From: an uncultured Opitutia bacterium
Lineage (GTDB): Bacteria; Verrucomicrobiota; Verrucomicrobiia; Opitutales; Opitutaceae
DNA: 64,000 nucleotides
Assembly (NCBI GenBank): GCA_903896015.1
Contig: CAITWF010000027.1
Location: 84,343-148,342 of the forward strand
Direction: 5' to 3'
The notes under the pieces are model-generated. The model did not search any database, was not told the origin of the DNA, and saw nothing but the letters and a program-made list of their open reading frames with translations. The translations under genes were made by a program, and so were the position numbers. Positions 27,269 through 36,380 of the stretch are shown one piece after another; position 1 is the first letter of the stretch, and every line of letters begins with the position of its first letter.

Positions 27269-28423
27269 ATGAAATCCGCCACCCTGCTCCGCGCTTCCGC
27301 CTCCCTCTTTTCTTTGTTCGCAGTCGCCGCGGTCTTTGCCGCCGATCCTCCGGCCACGCCGGCGCCCGCTTCCGCCGCTCCGCGAGTCGCGCCACCCGCG
27401 CCCTTTATCTCGCCCGAGATCATGCCCGACCGACGGGTCGCGTTCCGCCTCCGTGCGCCCAACGCCAAGGTCGTCACCGTTTCCGGACAGTTTCAGAAAA
27501 ATGCAGCGCCCCTCACCAAGGATGAAAACGGTGTGTGGAGCATCACCGTCGGCCCCGTGGAACCCGGCGTCTACGAATACAACTTCTCCGTCGACGGCGT
27601 GGCCATGATTGATCCGGGCAATCGCGACATCAAGCCGATGCGCGCACCGCGCACCAGTATCCTTGAGATTCCCGGCATGCCGCCGCTGCTCTACGATTTT
27701 CAATCCGTGCCCCACGGGAAGGTGACGCTGCATTGGTATGCTTCGAAATCCCTCGACCGCCGCCGCGCGTTGCAGGTTTACACGCCGCCGGGCTACGATG
27801 CCGACCCGACGGCGCGCTTTCCCACGCTCTATCTTTTTCACGGCTCCGGCGACAACGAGGCCACCTGGGTCGCCCATGGCCACGCGCACTGGATTCTCGA
27901 CAACCTCATCGCACAAAATCGCGCGAAGCCAATGATCGTCGTCATGCTCGACGGTCATGCTGTCGCGCCCGAATCGCCCGCCGGGCGCGGTGGCAACACC
28001 GCCGCCTTCGAGCGCGATCTGCTCGACGACGCCATGCCGCTGGTCGTCGCGAATTACCGCACGCGCGAAGACGCCGCCGACCGCGCCATCATCGGCCTTT
28101 CGATGGGCGGCGGCCAGTCGCTCACCATCGGCCTGAAGCATCCCGACCTGTTTGCATGGCTTGGCGGCATGAGCAGTTCGGTCGGCAACGCTGCCACGCT
28201 GCTCGGCGACAGCGGGGCGCTGAATCGTCAGCTCAAGCTTTTCTGGTTCGCCTGTGGCCGCAACGATTCGCTGCTCAAGGTCAATCAGGATTTCGACGCC
28301 GCGCTGACGGCTAAGCAGGTCCGCCATCAGTTCGTCACGACCGCCGGAAATCACAGTTGGCCCGTTTGGCGCGGCTACCTCGCTGATTTCGTTCCGCAAA
28401 TTTTCCATGACGCGCCCCCTTGA
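27269..28423 (+). CDS. Secreted CE1-type esterase with N-terminal CBM48-like domain
   Basis: A 384-residue secreted enzyme. A signal peptide (about residues 1-25) precedes an E-set/CBM48-like domain (about 45-130, RVAFRLRAPNAKVVTVSG) and an alpha/beta-hydrolase of the feruloyl/acetyl-xylan esterase type. The nucleophile elbow is GLSMGGGQS, the oxyanion region is YLFHGSGDNEATW and the catalytic histidine is probably in AGNHSWPVWR near the end. It probably removes ester groups from plant cell-wall polysaccharides. It is followed by a truncated secreted protein gene, possibly a decayed relative. Confidence 0.85.
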   Translation: MKSATLLRASASLFSLFAVAAVFAADPPATPAPASAAPRVAPPAPFISPEIMPDRRVAFRLRAPNAKVVTVSGQFQKNAAPLTKDENGVWSITVGPVEPGVYEYNFSVDGVAMIDPGNRDIKPMRAPRTSILEIPGMPPLLYDFQSVPHGKVTLHWYASKSLDRRRALQVYTPPGYDADPTARFPTLYLFHGSGDNEATWVAHGHAHWILDNLIAQNRAKPMIVVMLDGHAVAPESPAGRGGNTAAFERDLLDDAMPLVVANYRTREDAADRAIIGLSMGGGQSLTIGLKHPDLFAWLGGMSSSVGNAATLLGDSGALNRQLKLFWFACGRNDSLLKVNQDFDAALTAKQVRHQFVTTAGNHSWPVWRGYLADFVPQIFHDAPP

Positions 28424-28438
28424 CGCCTCCCGCACCCC

Positions 28439-28804
28439 ATGACCCCAACAAGATCCGCCCCGCTCCTCGCTTCCCTTGTTCTCTTCGTCGCGATCACTTC
28501 CGTTCCCGTCGCCCAAACCCCGGCGCCCGCGACCTCCGCGCCTGCGCCGAAGGCCAAGGCCCCGCCGCTCCCGATCAGCGAGGTCGCCTCGCCGGCGCGC
28601 ACGAAGGATAACGTCGAATTCGTCATCGGCCCCGACTTAAAGCCGCTTTCGGTCAGCGGCTCCGCTCTCGCTTGGAATCCAATCAAGCGCACGAAGCGCT
28701 CCCGCGCGCCCATCTCCTCAACCGTTGGCCCACCCCGGCTACCGTTCTGCTTGCCTCATACGGCGGGCTTTCGGGACGCGATACGATTTTTGCAACAGCG
28801 CTAG
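28439..28804 (+). CDS. Short secreted protein, probably truncated N-terminal fragment
   Basis: A 121-residue frame with a good signal peptide (MTPTRSAPLLASLVLFVAIT, cleavage near AQT) and an Ala/Pro/Lys linker, then VEFVIGPDLKP, which recalls the start of the mature part of CE1-type esterases. After about residue 68 the sequence loses any pattern (Arg/Pro-rich, then LPHTAGFRDAIRF), as if the original gene was deleted and the frame runs into unrelated DNA. It starts 16 bases after the esterase stop. A functional small protein cannot be excluded. Confidence 0.4.
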   Translation: MTPTRSAPLLASLVLFVAITSVPVAQTPAPATSAPAPKAKAPPLPISEVASPARTKDNVEFVIGPDLKPLSVSGSALAWNPIKRTKRSRAPISSTVGPPRLPFCLPHTAGFRDAIRFLQQR

Positions 28805-28818
28805 GCATTCTATCGTAG

Positions 28819-28839
28819 GGCGCCAGTCTTGCTAACGCC
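28819..28839. repeat. Degenerate GGCGTCAG-type hairpin
   Basis: GGCGCCAGTCTTGCTAACGCC resembles the GGCGTCAG-loop-CTGACGCC hairpins at 33129 and 40625 but with two mismatched pairs. A longer partial inverted repeat (CTTGCTAACG with CGTAAGCAAG near 28862-28871) surrounds it, in the gap between two convergent genes, so it may also help end transcription. Confidence 0.4.
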
Positions 28840-28880
28840 GTTATCCGAACCCTCCCGGAGCGACGTAAGCAAGGCTAACC

Positions 28881-31550
28881 CTAAGCAGAACCGATCGGCC
28901 GCACCTCGACCAGCCGCACGACCGCTCGATCCTCGGCGCGGGACGCCGTGAGCGACACGACAAAGATTGCTTCCCAATCGTTCGCGTCCTCGGTGTCGAT
29001 GAGCACCTGAGCGACTTCGATCTCGTCGGGGCCGGCCAAGCCTTCGCCCGTCTTTTCCGCGAAATGCGTGTGCTTCGCGGCACGCCCCTCCGGATCGAGA
29101 AGGAAGCGATCGCGCTCGGCGAAATACGGTTCGAACATCCGGTAGCTCGTTTCCTTTTCCTTCTCAGCCTCGTCCTGCGACGGCGGTGCAGAACGCCCAC
29201 CGGCCGCGCTCCAGCGCGCCGCGCCTTGCAGCAGCAGATAAATCTCAGCGCGCACGAGCCGGTGAAACGATGGCGCGTCGCGCGTCACGTCGTAGCTCGC
29301 CGGCCGCGCGGGCTTCCCCGCGCCGCCCGCGTCCACCGCGATCCACTCGGGGTCCTTCATCTTCTCCCATTCTTCGATGAGGCTGGCGTCCACCCCGCGA
29401 ATGAGTTCGCGGAAATACGCCTCCATCTCTGCGACCTCTTCGGTTTTCGCGCTGTCGGGCACGGTTTGCGCGAGCACTTTCCACACTTGGGAGAGATGAC
29501 GCAGCAGCAGACCTTCGACGCGCTCGAGGCCATAGTCCTTGATGTAATCGCTGAAACTCAGATAGCGCTCGAACATCTCCCGCGCGATCGATTTCGGCCT
29601 CACGTTCTCGGCCTCGACCCACGGGTGCGCCGCGGCAAACGCGTTGAAGGTCTCGTATAAAAATTCCCGCAACGGCTTCGGGTGTGCCACTTCCTCAAGT
29701 TTCGCGATGCGCTCCTCGTATTCGACGCCGGCCGCCTTCATCTCCGCCATCTTCTCCGTCTTCGCTCGGTTCACCTGCGCCCGTAGAATCTGCTCCGGGT
29801 CCTCGACGATTGCCTCGCAGAGCGTTAGCACCTCAAAAGGATAGTCCGGCGACTCGCGGTTCAGCTTCGGCAGCGTGTCCAACAGGTAGAGCGACAGCGC
29901 CTGATGCAGCGAGAAGTCCTCCTGCAGTTCGATATTCACGCGGAGCTTTCGTCCTCCGAGGTGGGGCCGGCTCTCAGAGCCGGCCTGAGTTCCAGCGTGA
30001 TTCGCATCCTTAGCGGGATTCGCCCCCGGCAACTCAGGCCGTTTCGGAGAAACGGCCCCAACCTTCGGAATAATTTCCACAATTCCCCGCTCCACCAGCG
30101 CGCGAAACAACTGCCACGCGCGCTTCCGCAGCGCGACTTTCCGCATCGCCGGTTCGTGGCTCTCGCGAATCAACCGCTGCATCGCGCGGCATCCGTCCTC
30201 TTTCTGTCGCCCGAGCAGGAGCAACATCATGCCGTGCGACACCGCGAAGCGGGAAACGAGATTTTCCGGCGGCGCCGTCTGCAGTCGCTCGAAAGTTTTG
30301 ATGTCCCAGCCCACCGCGCCCTCGGGCGCGCGCGCCTTCACGAGTTTCCGCAGCTTCTGCGGATTGTCCTTCAACTTCTCCTCGTTGCGCTTGTTCTCGA
30401 TCACGTGCTCCGGCGCTTGCGCGATCACGTAGCCCTTGTCGTCGAAACCTTTTCGCCCCGCGCGCCCCGAGATTTGCCGAAAATCGCGCACGGCGAGGAT
30501 GGCCGCCTTCTTGCCGTCGTATTTCCAGAGCTGAGTGAAGAGCACCGTGCGGATCGGGACGTTGATGCCCACGCCGAGCGTGTCGGTGCCGCAGATCAGC
30601 TTGAGCAGGCCCTTTTGCGCAAGCTGCTCGACGAGGATTTTGTATTTCGGCAGAAGGCCCGCGTGGTGCACGCCGATGCCGTGACGCAGCCAGCGTTTCA
30701 CATCCTTCCCGTGCGGGCTGTTGAATTTCACCTTCTCTAACTCCGCCGCGATCGCCGCCTTCTCCTCGCGCGTGCACACGTCGAGACTCATCAACGCCTG
30801 CGCCGCCTCAGCCACGTCGCGCTGCGTGAAATGCACGAGATACACCGGCGCGTGCCCATCCGTGAGCGCCTGCGCCGCGCGTTCGGCGAGCGGCGTCTCG
30901 GAATATTCAAACGCAAGTGGCACCGGCCGCGTCTCACTCCGCACCGTCACGGCCCGCGCGCCCGTCACCCGCTTCAGTTCACGCTCGAAGAACTCCGTCG
31001 GTCCGAGCGTGGCCGACATCAGCAGGAAACGCGCGCCCGGCAGCGTGAGCAGTGGCACCTGCCATGCCGTGCCACGATCGGCGTCCGAGTAGTAGTGAAA
31101 CTCGTCCATGATTACCGCCTTGACTGCGGCCGCGCGCGGGCCGCCGCCGAGCGCGATGTTCGACAAAATTTCCGCCGTGCAGCAGAGCACGGGCGCGTCG
31201 AGGTTCACGCTCGCGTCGCCCGTCATCATACCGACGTTCTCCGGCCCGAAGTCGCGGCACAGGGCGAAAAACTTTTCGTTCACGAGCGCCTTGATCGGGC
31301 AGGTGTAGACCGAACGTTCTCCCGCGCACAGCGCCTTGAAATGCAGCGCCGACGCGACGAGCGATTTCCCGGACCCCGTCGGCGTCGCGAGGATCACGTT
31401 CTTCCCGTCGAACAATTCGAGGATCGCCTCCTCCTGCTCCGGATAAAGCGCGAGCCCCTTCGCCGCCGCGACAGCAACGAATTTGTCCAGCACCGCATCG
31501 ACCGTCGGCCTCCCAGCCAACGGAGCAAGCGGAGCAGAGTGCGGCGTCAT
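28881..31550 (-). CDS. Ski2-like DExH helicase (DUF3516 type) with repeat-encoded insert
   Basis: An 889-residue RNA/DNA helicase. Motif I is ATPTGSGKS (residues 55-63), motif [11 protein letters not shown], motif III LMSATL, motif [12 protein letters not shown]; the C-terminal half matches the DUF3516 family. Residues about 496-531 are encoded by a palindromic repeat that recurs at 59.8 kb. Without this insert the flanking helices ([11 protein letters not shown] and [12 protein letters not shown]) would join directly, as I expect in relatives. The gene is single, convergent with the truncated secreted protein and divergent from GH28. The substrate is unknown. Confidence 0.88.
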   Translation of the reverse strand: MTPHSAPLAPLAGRPTVDAVLDKFVAVAAAKGLALYPEQEEAILELFDGKNVILATPTGSGKSLVASALHFKALCAGERSVYTCPIKALVNEKFFALCRDFGPENVGMMTGDASVNLDAPVLCCTAEILSNIALGGGPRAAAVKAVIMDEFHYYSDADRGTAWQVPLLTLPGARFLLMSATLGPTEFFERELKRVTGARAVTVRSETRPVPLAFEYSETPLAERAAQALTDGHAPVYLVHFTQRDVAEAAQALMSLDVCTREEKAAIAAELEKVKFNSPHGKDVKRWLRHGIGVHHAGLLPKYKILVEQLAQKGLLKLICGTDTLGVGINVPIRTVLFTQLWKYDGKKAAILAVRDFRQISGRAGRKGFDDKGYVIAQAPEHVIENKRNEEKLKDNPQKLRKLVKARAPEGAVGWDIKTFERLQTAPPENLVSRFAVSHGMMLLLLGRQKEDGCRAMQRLIRESHEPAMRKVALRKRAWQLFRALVERGIVEIIPKVGAVSPKRPELPGANPAKDANHAGTQAGSESRPHLGGRKLRVNIELQEDFSLHQALSLYLLDTLPKLNRESPDYPFEVLTLCEAIVEDPEQILRAQVNRAKTEKMAEMKAAGVEYEERIAKLEEVAHPKPLREFLYETFNAFAAAHPWVEAENVRPKSIAREMFERYLSFSDYIKDYGLERVEGLLLRHLSQVWKVLAQTVPDSAKTEEVAEMEAYFRELIRGVDASLIEEWEKMKDPEWIAVDAGGAGKPARPASYDVTRDAPSFHRLVRAEIYLLLQGAARWSAAGGRSAPPSQDEAEKEKETSYRMFEPYFAERDRFLLDPEGRAAKHTHFAEKTGEGLAGPDEIEVAQVLIDTEDANDWEAIFVVSLTASRAEDRAVVRLVEVRPIGSA
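29958..30064. repeat. Bipartite palindromic element inserted in frame in the helicase gene
   Basis: Runs from GAGGTGGGGCCGG to CCCCAACCTTC. On the minus strand hairpin 1 is GGCCGTTTC-TCC-GAAACGGCC and hairpin 2 is GCCGGCTC-TGA-GAGCCGGC; the linker between them is bounded by CCTGAGTT and AACTCAGG, themselves complementary. The copy at 59758 has the same layout with compensated stem changes. The element contains no stop in the helicase frame and encodes roughly 36 residues. Confidence 0.75.
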
Positions 31551-31683
31551 CCAACCAGAACGGCAACAAGAACGACTTCACACAAGCTTCAGGCGACGCC
31601 GAATCAGCCTACAATCGCATCTCTCCGCGTTCCGCTGCGTCTTTCTGCGACAAGTGTCCTTCGTTTCTTTCTGAAACTTCACC

Positions 31684-33114
31684 ATGAAAACCCCCTGTCG
31701 CATATTTACCGCGTCGCTTTGCCTCGCCGCCTTGGCCGGTCGCTCCTTGTCGGCCGATGCAACTAAGCCGAACGGCGACGAAATCGTCGCAGCACTGCCG
31801 GTCATTCCCAACGCCACGTTCAACCTCGCCGATTTCGGCGGGGTCGGTGACGGGAAGACGTTCAATACCGATGCGTTCAAGAACGCGATCGCTGCCATCA
31901 CGAAAGCGGGAGGCGGGCATCTTATCGTGTCGGCCGGCATCTACAAGACGCTGCCGTTCTCGCTCGCGAGTCACCTCGATCTTCATCTCGAGCCCGGCGC
32001 GGTGATTAAGGCACCGTCGACGTTCAAGGATTACGGCCTGCCCGATCCGAACGAGCCCCTCTCCGCGCCTGCGTCCGGGGGGGCGCCAACTGTCGGACGC
32101 GTTCGCGGGCCGGGCGGGCCCGGCTGGGTGGCACCGTTGATCTCGGGCGCGAACCTCACCGATGTCGCCATCACCGGCGACGGCACGATCGATGGATCGG
32201 GCGCGGTCTTCTGGGCGTGGTCCGACAAGCACGCGCGGATGTATTCCCCGGGCCGCCGCATCGTTTTCCGGCCGCACCTGATGGTGTTTACCGGTATGCA
32301 GCGGCTGCACATCGACGGCATCACGCTCTCCAATTCGCCGATGTATCACATCGTGCCGAGCGGCACGGACATGTTGTTCGAAAATATCCGCATCGTCGCA
32401 CCCTACGACGCGCCCAACACCGACGCCATCGATCCGTCCGGCACGCGCATCGTGATCCGCCACTGTGAAATCGACACGGGCGACGACAACGTGGCCGTCC
32501 ACGCCGGCTCAAAGGATGTGTTAATCGAGGATCTCACGTGCCTGCACGGCCACGGCATTTCCGTCGGCAGCGGCACGCGCGCCGGACTCGCGCACATGAT
32601 TGTCCGCCGCTGCACGTTTGACGGCACCGACAATGGCCTGCGCATCAAATCCTACCGCGGCAACGGCGGCGAGGTGCACGACATCTGGTATTCCGACCTC
32701 ACGATGAAAAACGTCCGCCGACCCTTCGACATCAACATGCTCTACCACGGCAACGATCCCACGCCGTGGGGCGACGTCGGCCCGCGGCAGGCCGAGCCAG
32801 GCGAAACGCGAGACATCCCAAACTTCCACGACATCCACGTCTCGAACGTGACGGTCACACGCTCGCCGGTCGCCGGCCGCATCCTCGGGGTGCCGGAGCA
32901 GATGGCGCGCGATATCACGTTTACCAATGTGAAGATCGAATCGACGCGCGGCTTCCTCGTGCAGGACGGAAAAAATATCGTCTTCGACCACGTACAAATC
33001 ACGCCAAAGATCGGCGAGGCCATCGTACTCGACAATGGCAGCGTGACTTTGAACGGCGTGGCCAAGTCCGGCACAAGTGGCGGCTCGGCGATTCCGTTTT
33101 ACAACGGCAACTGA
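31684..33114 (+). CDS. Secreted glycoside hydrolase family 28 (polygalacturonase-like)
   Basis: A 476-residue right-handed beta-helix enzyme for pectic galacturonans. A signal peptide covers about residues 1-23. The GH28 motifs are in order: APNTDAIDP-type (DAPNTDAID), DTGDDNVAVHAG with the catalytic aspartates, GHGISVGS with the conserved histidine, and LRIKSYRG. It begins NLADFGGVGDGKTFNTDAF, the common N-terminal strand. The enzyme probably acts in the periplasm or outside the cell. Together with the CE1 esterase and the beta-helix protein at 39 kb it suggests use of plant cell-wall material. A hairpin follows the stop. Confidence 0.93.
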   Translation: MKTPCRIFTASLCLAALAGRSLSADATKPNGDEIVAALPVIPNATFNLADFGGVGDGKTFNTDAFKNAIAAITKAGGGHLIVSAGIYKTLPFSLASHLDLHLEPGAVIKAPSTFKDYGLPDPNEPLSAPASGGAPTVGRVRGPGGPGWVAPLISGANLTDVAITGDGTIDGSGAVFWAWSDKHARMYSPGRRIVFRPHLMVFTGMQRLHIDGITLSNSPMYHIVPSGTDMLFENIRIVAPYDAPNTDAIDPSGTRIVIRHCEIDTGDDNVAVHAGSKDVLIEDLTCLHGHGISVGSGTRAGLAHMIVRRCTFDGTDNGLRIKSYRGNGGEVHDIWYSDLTMKNVRRPFDINMLYHGNDPTPWGDVGPRQAEPGETRDIPNFHDIHVSNVTVTRSPVAGRILGVPEQMARDITFTNVKIESTRGFLVQDGKNIVFDHVQITPKIGEAIVLDNGSVTLNGVAKSGTSGGSAIPFYNGN

Positions 33115-33128
33115 AATTCACCTTTGCA

Positions 33129-33151
33129 GGGCGTCAGCCTTGCTGACGCCC
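33129..33151. terminator. Strong GGGCGTCAG hairpin between convergent genes
   Basis: GGGCGTCAG (33129-33137), loop CCTTG, CTGACGCCC (33143-33151): nine perfect pairs centred in the 43-base gap between the GH28 stop and the convergent TIGR03067 gene stop. It could terminate both transcripts. There is no T-run, and similar hairpins occur at 28819, 38009 and 40625, so it is also a member of a dispersed family. Confidence 0.55.
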
Positions 33152-33157
33152 AACGCC

Positions 33158-33595
33158 TTACTTCGCGCGTGCGTAGTCGACGAGGTAGAGCTTCGTGCCC
33201 GGAGCGGTCTTGAATTCCGTCGGGCGCTTCTCGCCGGAGAGATCGTAGCAGATGCGAAGCGTGTCGCCGGTGATTTCGTAAATCGCGGGAAACGTTTTTC
33301 CGGCGTTAGGGCCGGTCACACCGGCGACCGTCATCGCCTTCGGTTTCGCCGCGGAATCGAACGTGACGGTGCCGTTGTCGGAGCTCGGGCCTTTCGGCGT
33401 CTGGACGATCACTTCGTAATTCGCGCCGTCCATTTTGAGCGTGATGCTGTTGAGAATCGGCGGAGGCATGGGCTGGCCGGCGAGTTCGGCCTTCGTGGGT
33501 TTCCACGTGCCGCGCAATGCTGCGAGATCATCGGCGGCGCGAGCGGTGACTGAAAGCGAAGCGAGCAGACAAACGAGGAGGGCGCGAAAGTTCAT
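33158..33595 (-). CDS. Secreted TIGR03067-domain protein
   Basis: A 145-residue secreted protein. The signal peptide MNFRALLVCLLASLSVTARA is followed by DDLAALRGTWKPTKAELAGQ, the standard opening of the TIGR03067 domain, and by YEITGDTLRICYDL and a late conserved strand. The family is common in Planctomycetota and Verrucomicrobiota and has no established function. Immediately before the ATG is a run of ten C on the coding strand, and the only SD-like AGGAG (33615-33619) lies 19 bases from the start because of it. Expression may therefore be weak or variable. Confidence 0.85.
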   Translation of the reverse strand: MNFRALLVCLLASLSVTARAADDLAALRGTWKPTKAELAGQPMPPPILNSITLKMDGANYEVIVQTPKGPSSDNGTVTFDSAAKPKAMTVAGVTGPNAGKTFPAIYEITGDTLRICYDLSGEKRPTEFKTAPGTKLYLVDYARAK

Positions 33596-33605
33596 GGGGG
33601 GGGGG
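33596..33605. repeat. G10/C10 homopolymer directly upstream of the TIGR03067 gene start
   Basis: Ten G on the plus strand touching the start codon of the minus-strand gene; the tract forms part of the spacer between AGGAG (33615-33619) and ATG. Such tracts change length by slippage and could tune translation. Confidence 0.6.
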
Positions 33606-34151
33606 TAAAGGGAACTCCTAAAATTTCGATTGAGCGTGCGGACGTTTGCAAGATTTCTGGATGCCCCGCGGCAGCCGCCGATCGCTCGCGGACTCGTTTT
33701 GCACCCGGGTATCGCGATCGGAGCAAGCGCCGCAGATTAATCCAGAGTGAGCATCGCGCTAATGCTCGTTCGCCACGGGTAAAGACCGGGCGGAAACGAA
33801 ACGATAGGTGGTGTGTCGAGGCCAAGAGTGCCACGACCAGCGCGACCGGAGCTGATAATCCGATCACTGTTCAGACCTGCCTTAACGCGCGACTGGAGTG
33901 ATTGCCAGGCGCGTCGTGCCCGACCCCTCAGCGGTTGTCTCGGTCGGGCGAAGGATCAGTGCCAGAGCGGTCAGGTGAGGAAGTTCCGTTCATTGAGATT
34001 CGCACCCCCATCGGATTCTCCCGTCGGGCACTCGCGTGCGCGGCGATTCGGAAACTCTTTGCGGCATTTGCCGCATACGGCGCGGTCTACGCCGCCTATC
34101 AGGGCCCGTGGCGACGACGGATAGTCGCATCAGCACAAGGAAAGTAATCCC
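33606..34151. other. 546-base intergenic region upstream of flagellin, with two inverted repeats
   Basis: No convincing gene is seen: the short frames here lack family-like sequence. Two inverted repeats stand out: GCCCGACC (33918-33925) with GGTCGGGC (33942-33949), and TGCGGCA (34060-34066) with TGCCGCA (34069-34075), the latter about 80 bases before the flagellin start and a candidate operator. AAGGAAAG at 34138-34145 is a good ribosome binding site for flagellin. I find no sigma-28 or sigma-54 promoter match that convinces me. Confidence 0.45.
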
Positions 34152-34931
34152 ATGTCAGTCGTGATTAATACCAACTACGCGGCGACGGTTGCCTCAGACA
34201 ACCTCGCCATGTCCAATGCCAGTCTGCAGAAAAGCCTTAACCGGCTCTCAAGCGGATCGAAAATCGTCAACCCGTCGGATGACGCGGGCGGCCTCGCGGT
34301 CGCCATGAAGTTGTCGGCGGCGGCCAATCGTTCGGCCGCAACCAGCTCCAACATCGGCAACGCGGTCTCCTACCTGCAGACGCAGGATGGCGTCCTCAAA
34401 GTCGCCGGCAAGATCCTCGACCGGATGAGCCAGCTCGCGACGCTCCATACGGACGTGACCAAGAACAGCGACGACGTCGCGAACTATGAGTCCGAGTTTA
34501 CCCAGCTCAAAACTGAGCTGAGCAATCTCGCCGGCTCAAAGTTCAACGGTATCTCACTGTTCGGCTCGAACAACCTCACGGTCCAAACCAATGAGGACGG
34601 ATCGCAGTCGGCCACGCTCACGGGCATCACGCTCAACACTCAGACGAGTGGCGTGACCATCACCGACCTCAGCTCGATCACCGACGCCATCAAGTCAGTC
34701 GCCACGGATCGCGCCACCAACGGCGCCTTCCAGAGCGTCCTCGGTTTCGCCTCGGAGGTGCTCTCGACCAACCAGACCAACCTGCAAGCCGCCACCAGCC
34801 GCATCACCGATGTGGACGTGGCCTCGGAGTCCACTCAGCTCGCCAAATGGAACGTCCTGGTGCAGTCCGGCACGGCCATGCTCGCCCAAGCGAACCAGAG
34901 CGCGCAGAGCGCACTCAAGCTCTTGGGTTAA
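34152..34931 (+). CDS. Flagellin
   Basis: A 259-residue flagellin with both conserved ends and a short variable centre. The N-terminal D0/D1 region is VINTNYAATVASDNLAMSNA with LNRLSSGSKIVNPSDDAGGL; the C-terminal D1/D0 region ends SGTAMLAQANQSAQSALKLL. The central part (about 130-200) is Thr/Ser-rich and small, so the filament would lack large surface domains. AAGGAAAG lies seven bases before the ATG. A strong hairpin follows the stop. No other flagellar gene is in the window, so export and assembly functions must be encoded elsewhere. Confidence 0.95.
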   Translation: MSVVINTNYAATVASDNLAMSNASLQKSLNRLSSGSKIVNPSDDAGGLAVAMKLSAAANRSAATSSNIGNAVSYLQTQDGVLKVAGKILDRMSQLATLHTDVTKNSDDVANYESEFTQLKTELSNLAGSKFNGISLFGSNNLTVQTNEDGSQSATLTGITLNTQTSGVTITDLSSITDAIKSVATDRATNGAFQSVLGFASEVLSTNQTNLQAATSRITDVDVASESTQLAKWNVLVQSGTAMLAQANQSAQSALKLLG

Positions 34932-34968
34932 CCAGTCCCTCAACACGGATCGTCCTTGATTCGCCCAA

Positions 34969-34998
34969 GTCCGACCGCCGCGAAAGTGGCGGTCGGAC
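34969..34998 (+). terminator. Strong hairpin after flagellin
   Basis: GTCCGACCGCC (34969-34979), an eight-base loop and GGCGGTCGGAC (34988-34998) form an 11-bp perfect stem 38 bases after the flagellin stop and just before the convergent Gfo/Idh stop. There is no clear T-run, but its position fits a terminator for a highly expressed gene. Confidence 0.65.
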
Positions 34999-35022
34999 AT
35001 TCGGCGTACGAAGATCGGATGC

Positions 35023-36186
35023 CTACCCGGCAATCCGCCGCGCCGCCAGCTGCGCTTTCACGCCAAGCTCGGCCGCGAGGAAGGCGTGGCTTTGCGTCAT
35101 GGCAATCTCGGTGCGATTCAGGCAATCGAGGATGAGCTCGCCGAAGTAGCGGTAGCCCACTTTGCCCGCGACATCGATGTGCTGCATCGCCTTGTCGTCG
35201 CCGATGTAGACATGGCTGCCCCCGCGCTCGCGCGCCAGATCGAGATATTTGCGGAGCTCGATGAAGCCTTTGGTGCCGAGGATGAACGTCCGGCCATCGC
35301 CAAACGCGGAGATTGAATCGGGTGTGAACCAGTCGACGCGCACGTATTGCGTGGAGCCATTGTCACCGAGGAGATTCGCTTCGCCGAAATCCTCGAACTC
35401 CGGATGTTCCGGGTGTGCGTAGTTGGCAATCGCAGCGTGCATGACCTCGGCTTTCTTGACGCCGGTGTAGGCGATGAATTGCTCGAACTGGTGGCTGCCG
35501 ATGTCGCAGAGGATGCCGCCAAATTTTTCGCGGACCCAGAACCAGTCCGGGCGCGTGGGTGCGCTGAGGCGGTGCGGTGCGAGGTTAACGACCTGAAGCA
35601 CGCGGCCGATCGCGCCCTGCTGCACGAGGTCGGTAGCGAACATCGCCGACTCGTTGCTCAGTCGCTCACTGTAGCAAACCATGAATTTCTTGCCGGTCTT
35701 CGCGACAGTCGCCTTCGCCTGCTCGAGCTGGGCCATCGTCGTGAGTGGCGCCTTGTCCGTGAAGTAGTCTTTGCCGGCCTCCATCACTTTGCAGCCAAGC
35801 GGGCCGCGGAGGCTGGTGATCGCGGCGGCGGCGACCAAACGGACCTCCTTGTCGTCGAGAATTTCCTCGAGCGAACGCGCCGCCTTGGCGGTCGGGAAAC
35901 GCTTCTGGAAGGCGGCGGATTTTTTCGCGTCGGGCTCGTAGACCCACTTCACCACGCCGCCCGCGTCGACGAGTGACTTCGTCATGCCGTCGATATGTGA
36001 GTGATCTAGATGTGCCGCAGCGAAGATGAACTCGCCGGGCTTCACGACGGGCAACTTCGGCTTAGGACCGGGCTGATAACGCGAGTTGGTCGCGGGCACA
36101 ACGGGCTCTTGGGCGAGCAGACGGGGCGTAATGGACGCGGCGGCCAGCGTGGCCGTAGTCGTGGTGAGGAATTCGCGACGATTCAT
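35023..36186 (-). CDS. Tat-exported Gfo/Idh/MocA family protein
   Basis: A 387-residue oxidoreductase-fold protein with a twin-arginine signal (MNRREFLTTTTATLAAAS). The nucleotide-binding half is less canonical: in place of GxGxxG after the first strand the sequence reads FAAAHLDHSHIDGM, and the EKP motif is DKAPLTT. The C-terminal substrate domain includes GGILCDIGSHQFEQF, with the conserved Asp and His. Such exported members are frequent in Verrucomicrobiota sugar loci. The altered dinucleotide loop makes normal NAD binding uncertain. It stands alone between flagellin and a decarboxylase gene. Confidence 0.8.
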   Translation of the reverse strand: MNRREFLTTTTATLAAASITPRLLAQEPVVPATNSRYQPGPKPKLPVVKPGEFIFAAAHLDHSHIDGMTKSLVDAGGVVKWVYEPDAKKSAAFQKRFPTAKAARSLEEILDDKEVRLVAAAAITSLRGPLGCKVMEAGKDYFTDKAPLTTMAQLEQAKATVAKTGKKFMVCYSERLSNESAMFATDLVQQGAIGRVLQVVNLAPHRLSAPTRPDWFWVREKFGGILCDIGSHQFEQFIAYTGVKKAEVMHAAIANYAHPEHPEFEDFGEANLLGDNGSTQYVRVDWFTPDSISAFGDGRTFILGTKGFIELRKYLDLARERGGSHVYIGDDKAMQHIDVAGKVGYRYFGELILDCLNRTEIAMTQSHAFLAAELGVKAQLAARRIAG

Positions 36187-36380
36187 AGTGGGATAAAGGA
36201 ATTAAGGGTAAACGCAGCGTGCGGGCCCGCGGGACCTTGGTCAACGCGGGAGAGCGGGCACAGTTTCGACCCATGGGAGGGACTGTTCCCAGAGCGGTCA
36301 GTCGATGCGCGTTGCAGCCGAAAACACCGTCATTGCGGCGTGCCGCGCCTTCGCCAAGAAAGCAGGCGGCATCATTGGCG

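Noticed and set aside
26429..28516. 695-codon minus-strand frame across the isomerase and esterase genes
   Set aside because: It spans two clearly coding plus-strand genes and their gap, and has Gly/Asp/Arg-rich shadow composition.
33918..33949. Riboswitch-like structure upstream of flagellin
   Set aside because: Only an 8-bp stem is visible; none of the conserved loops of known riboswitches could be identified.
33813..34147. Small plus-strand frames upstream of flagellin
   Set aside because: No ribosome binding site at their starts, Arg/Pro-rich sequence, no family pattern; better seen as leader region.
33606..34151. Sigma-28 promoter for flagellin (for example the CCGATCA near 33862)
   Set aside because: No TAAA at the right distance; match too weak to call.
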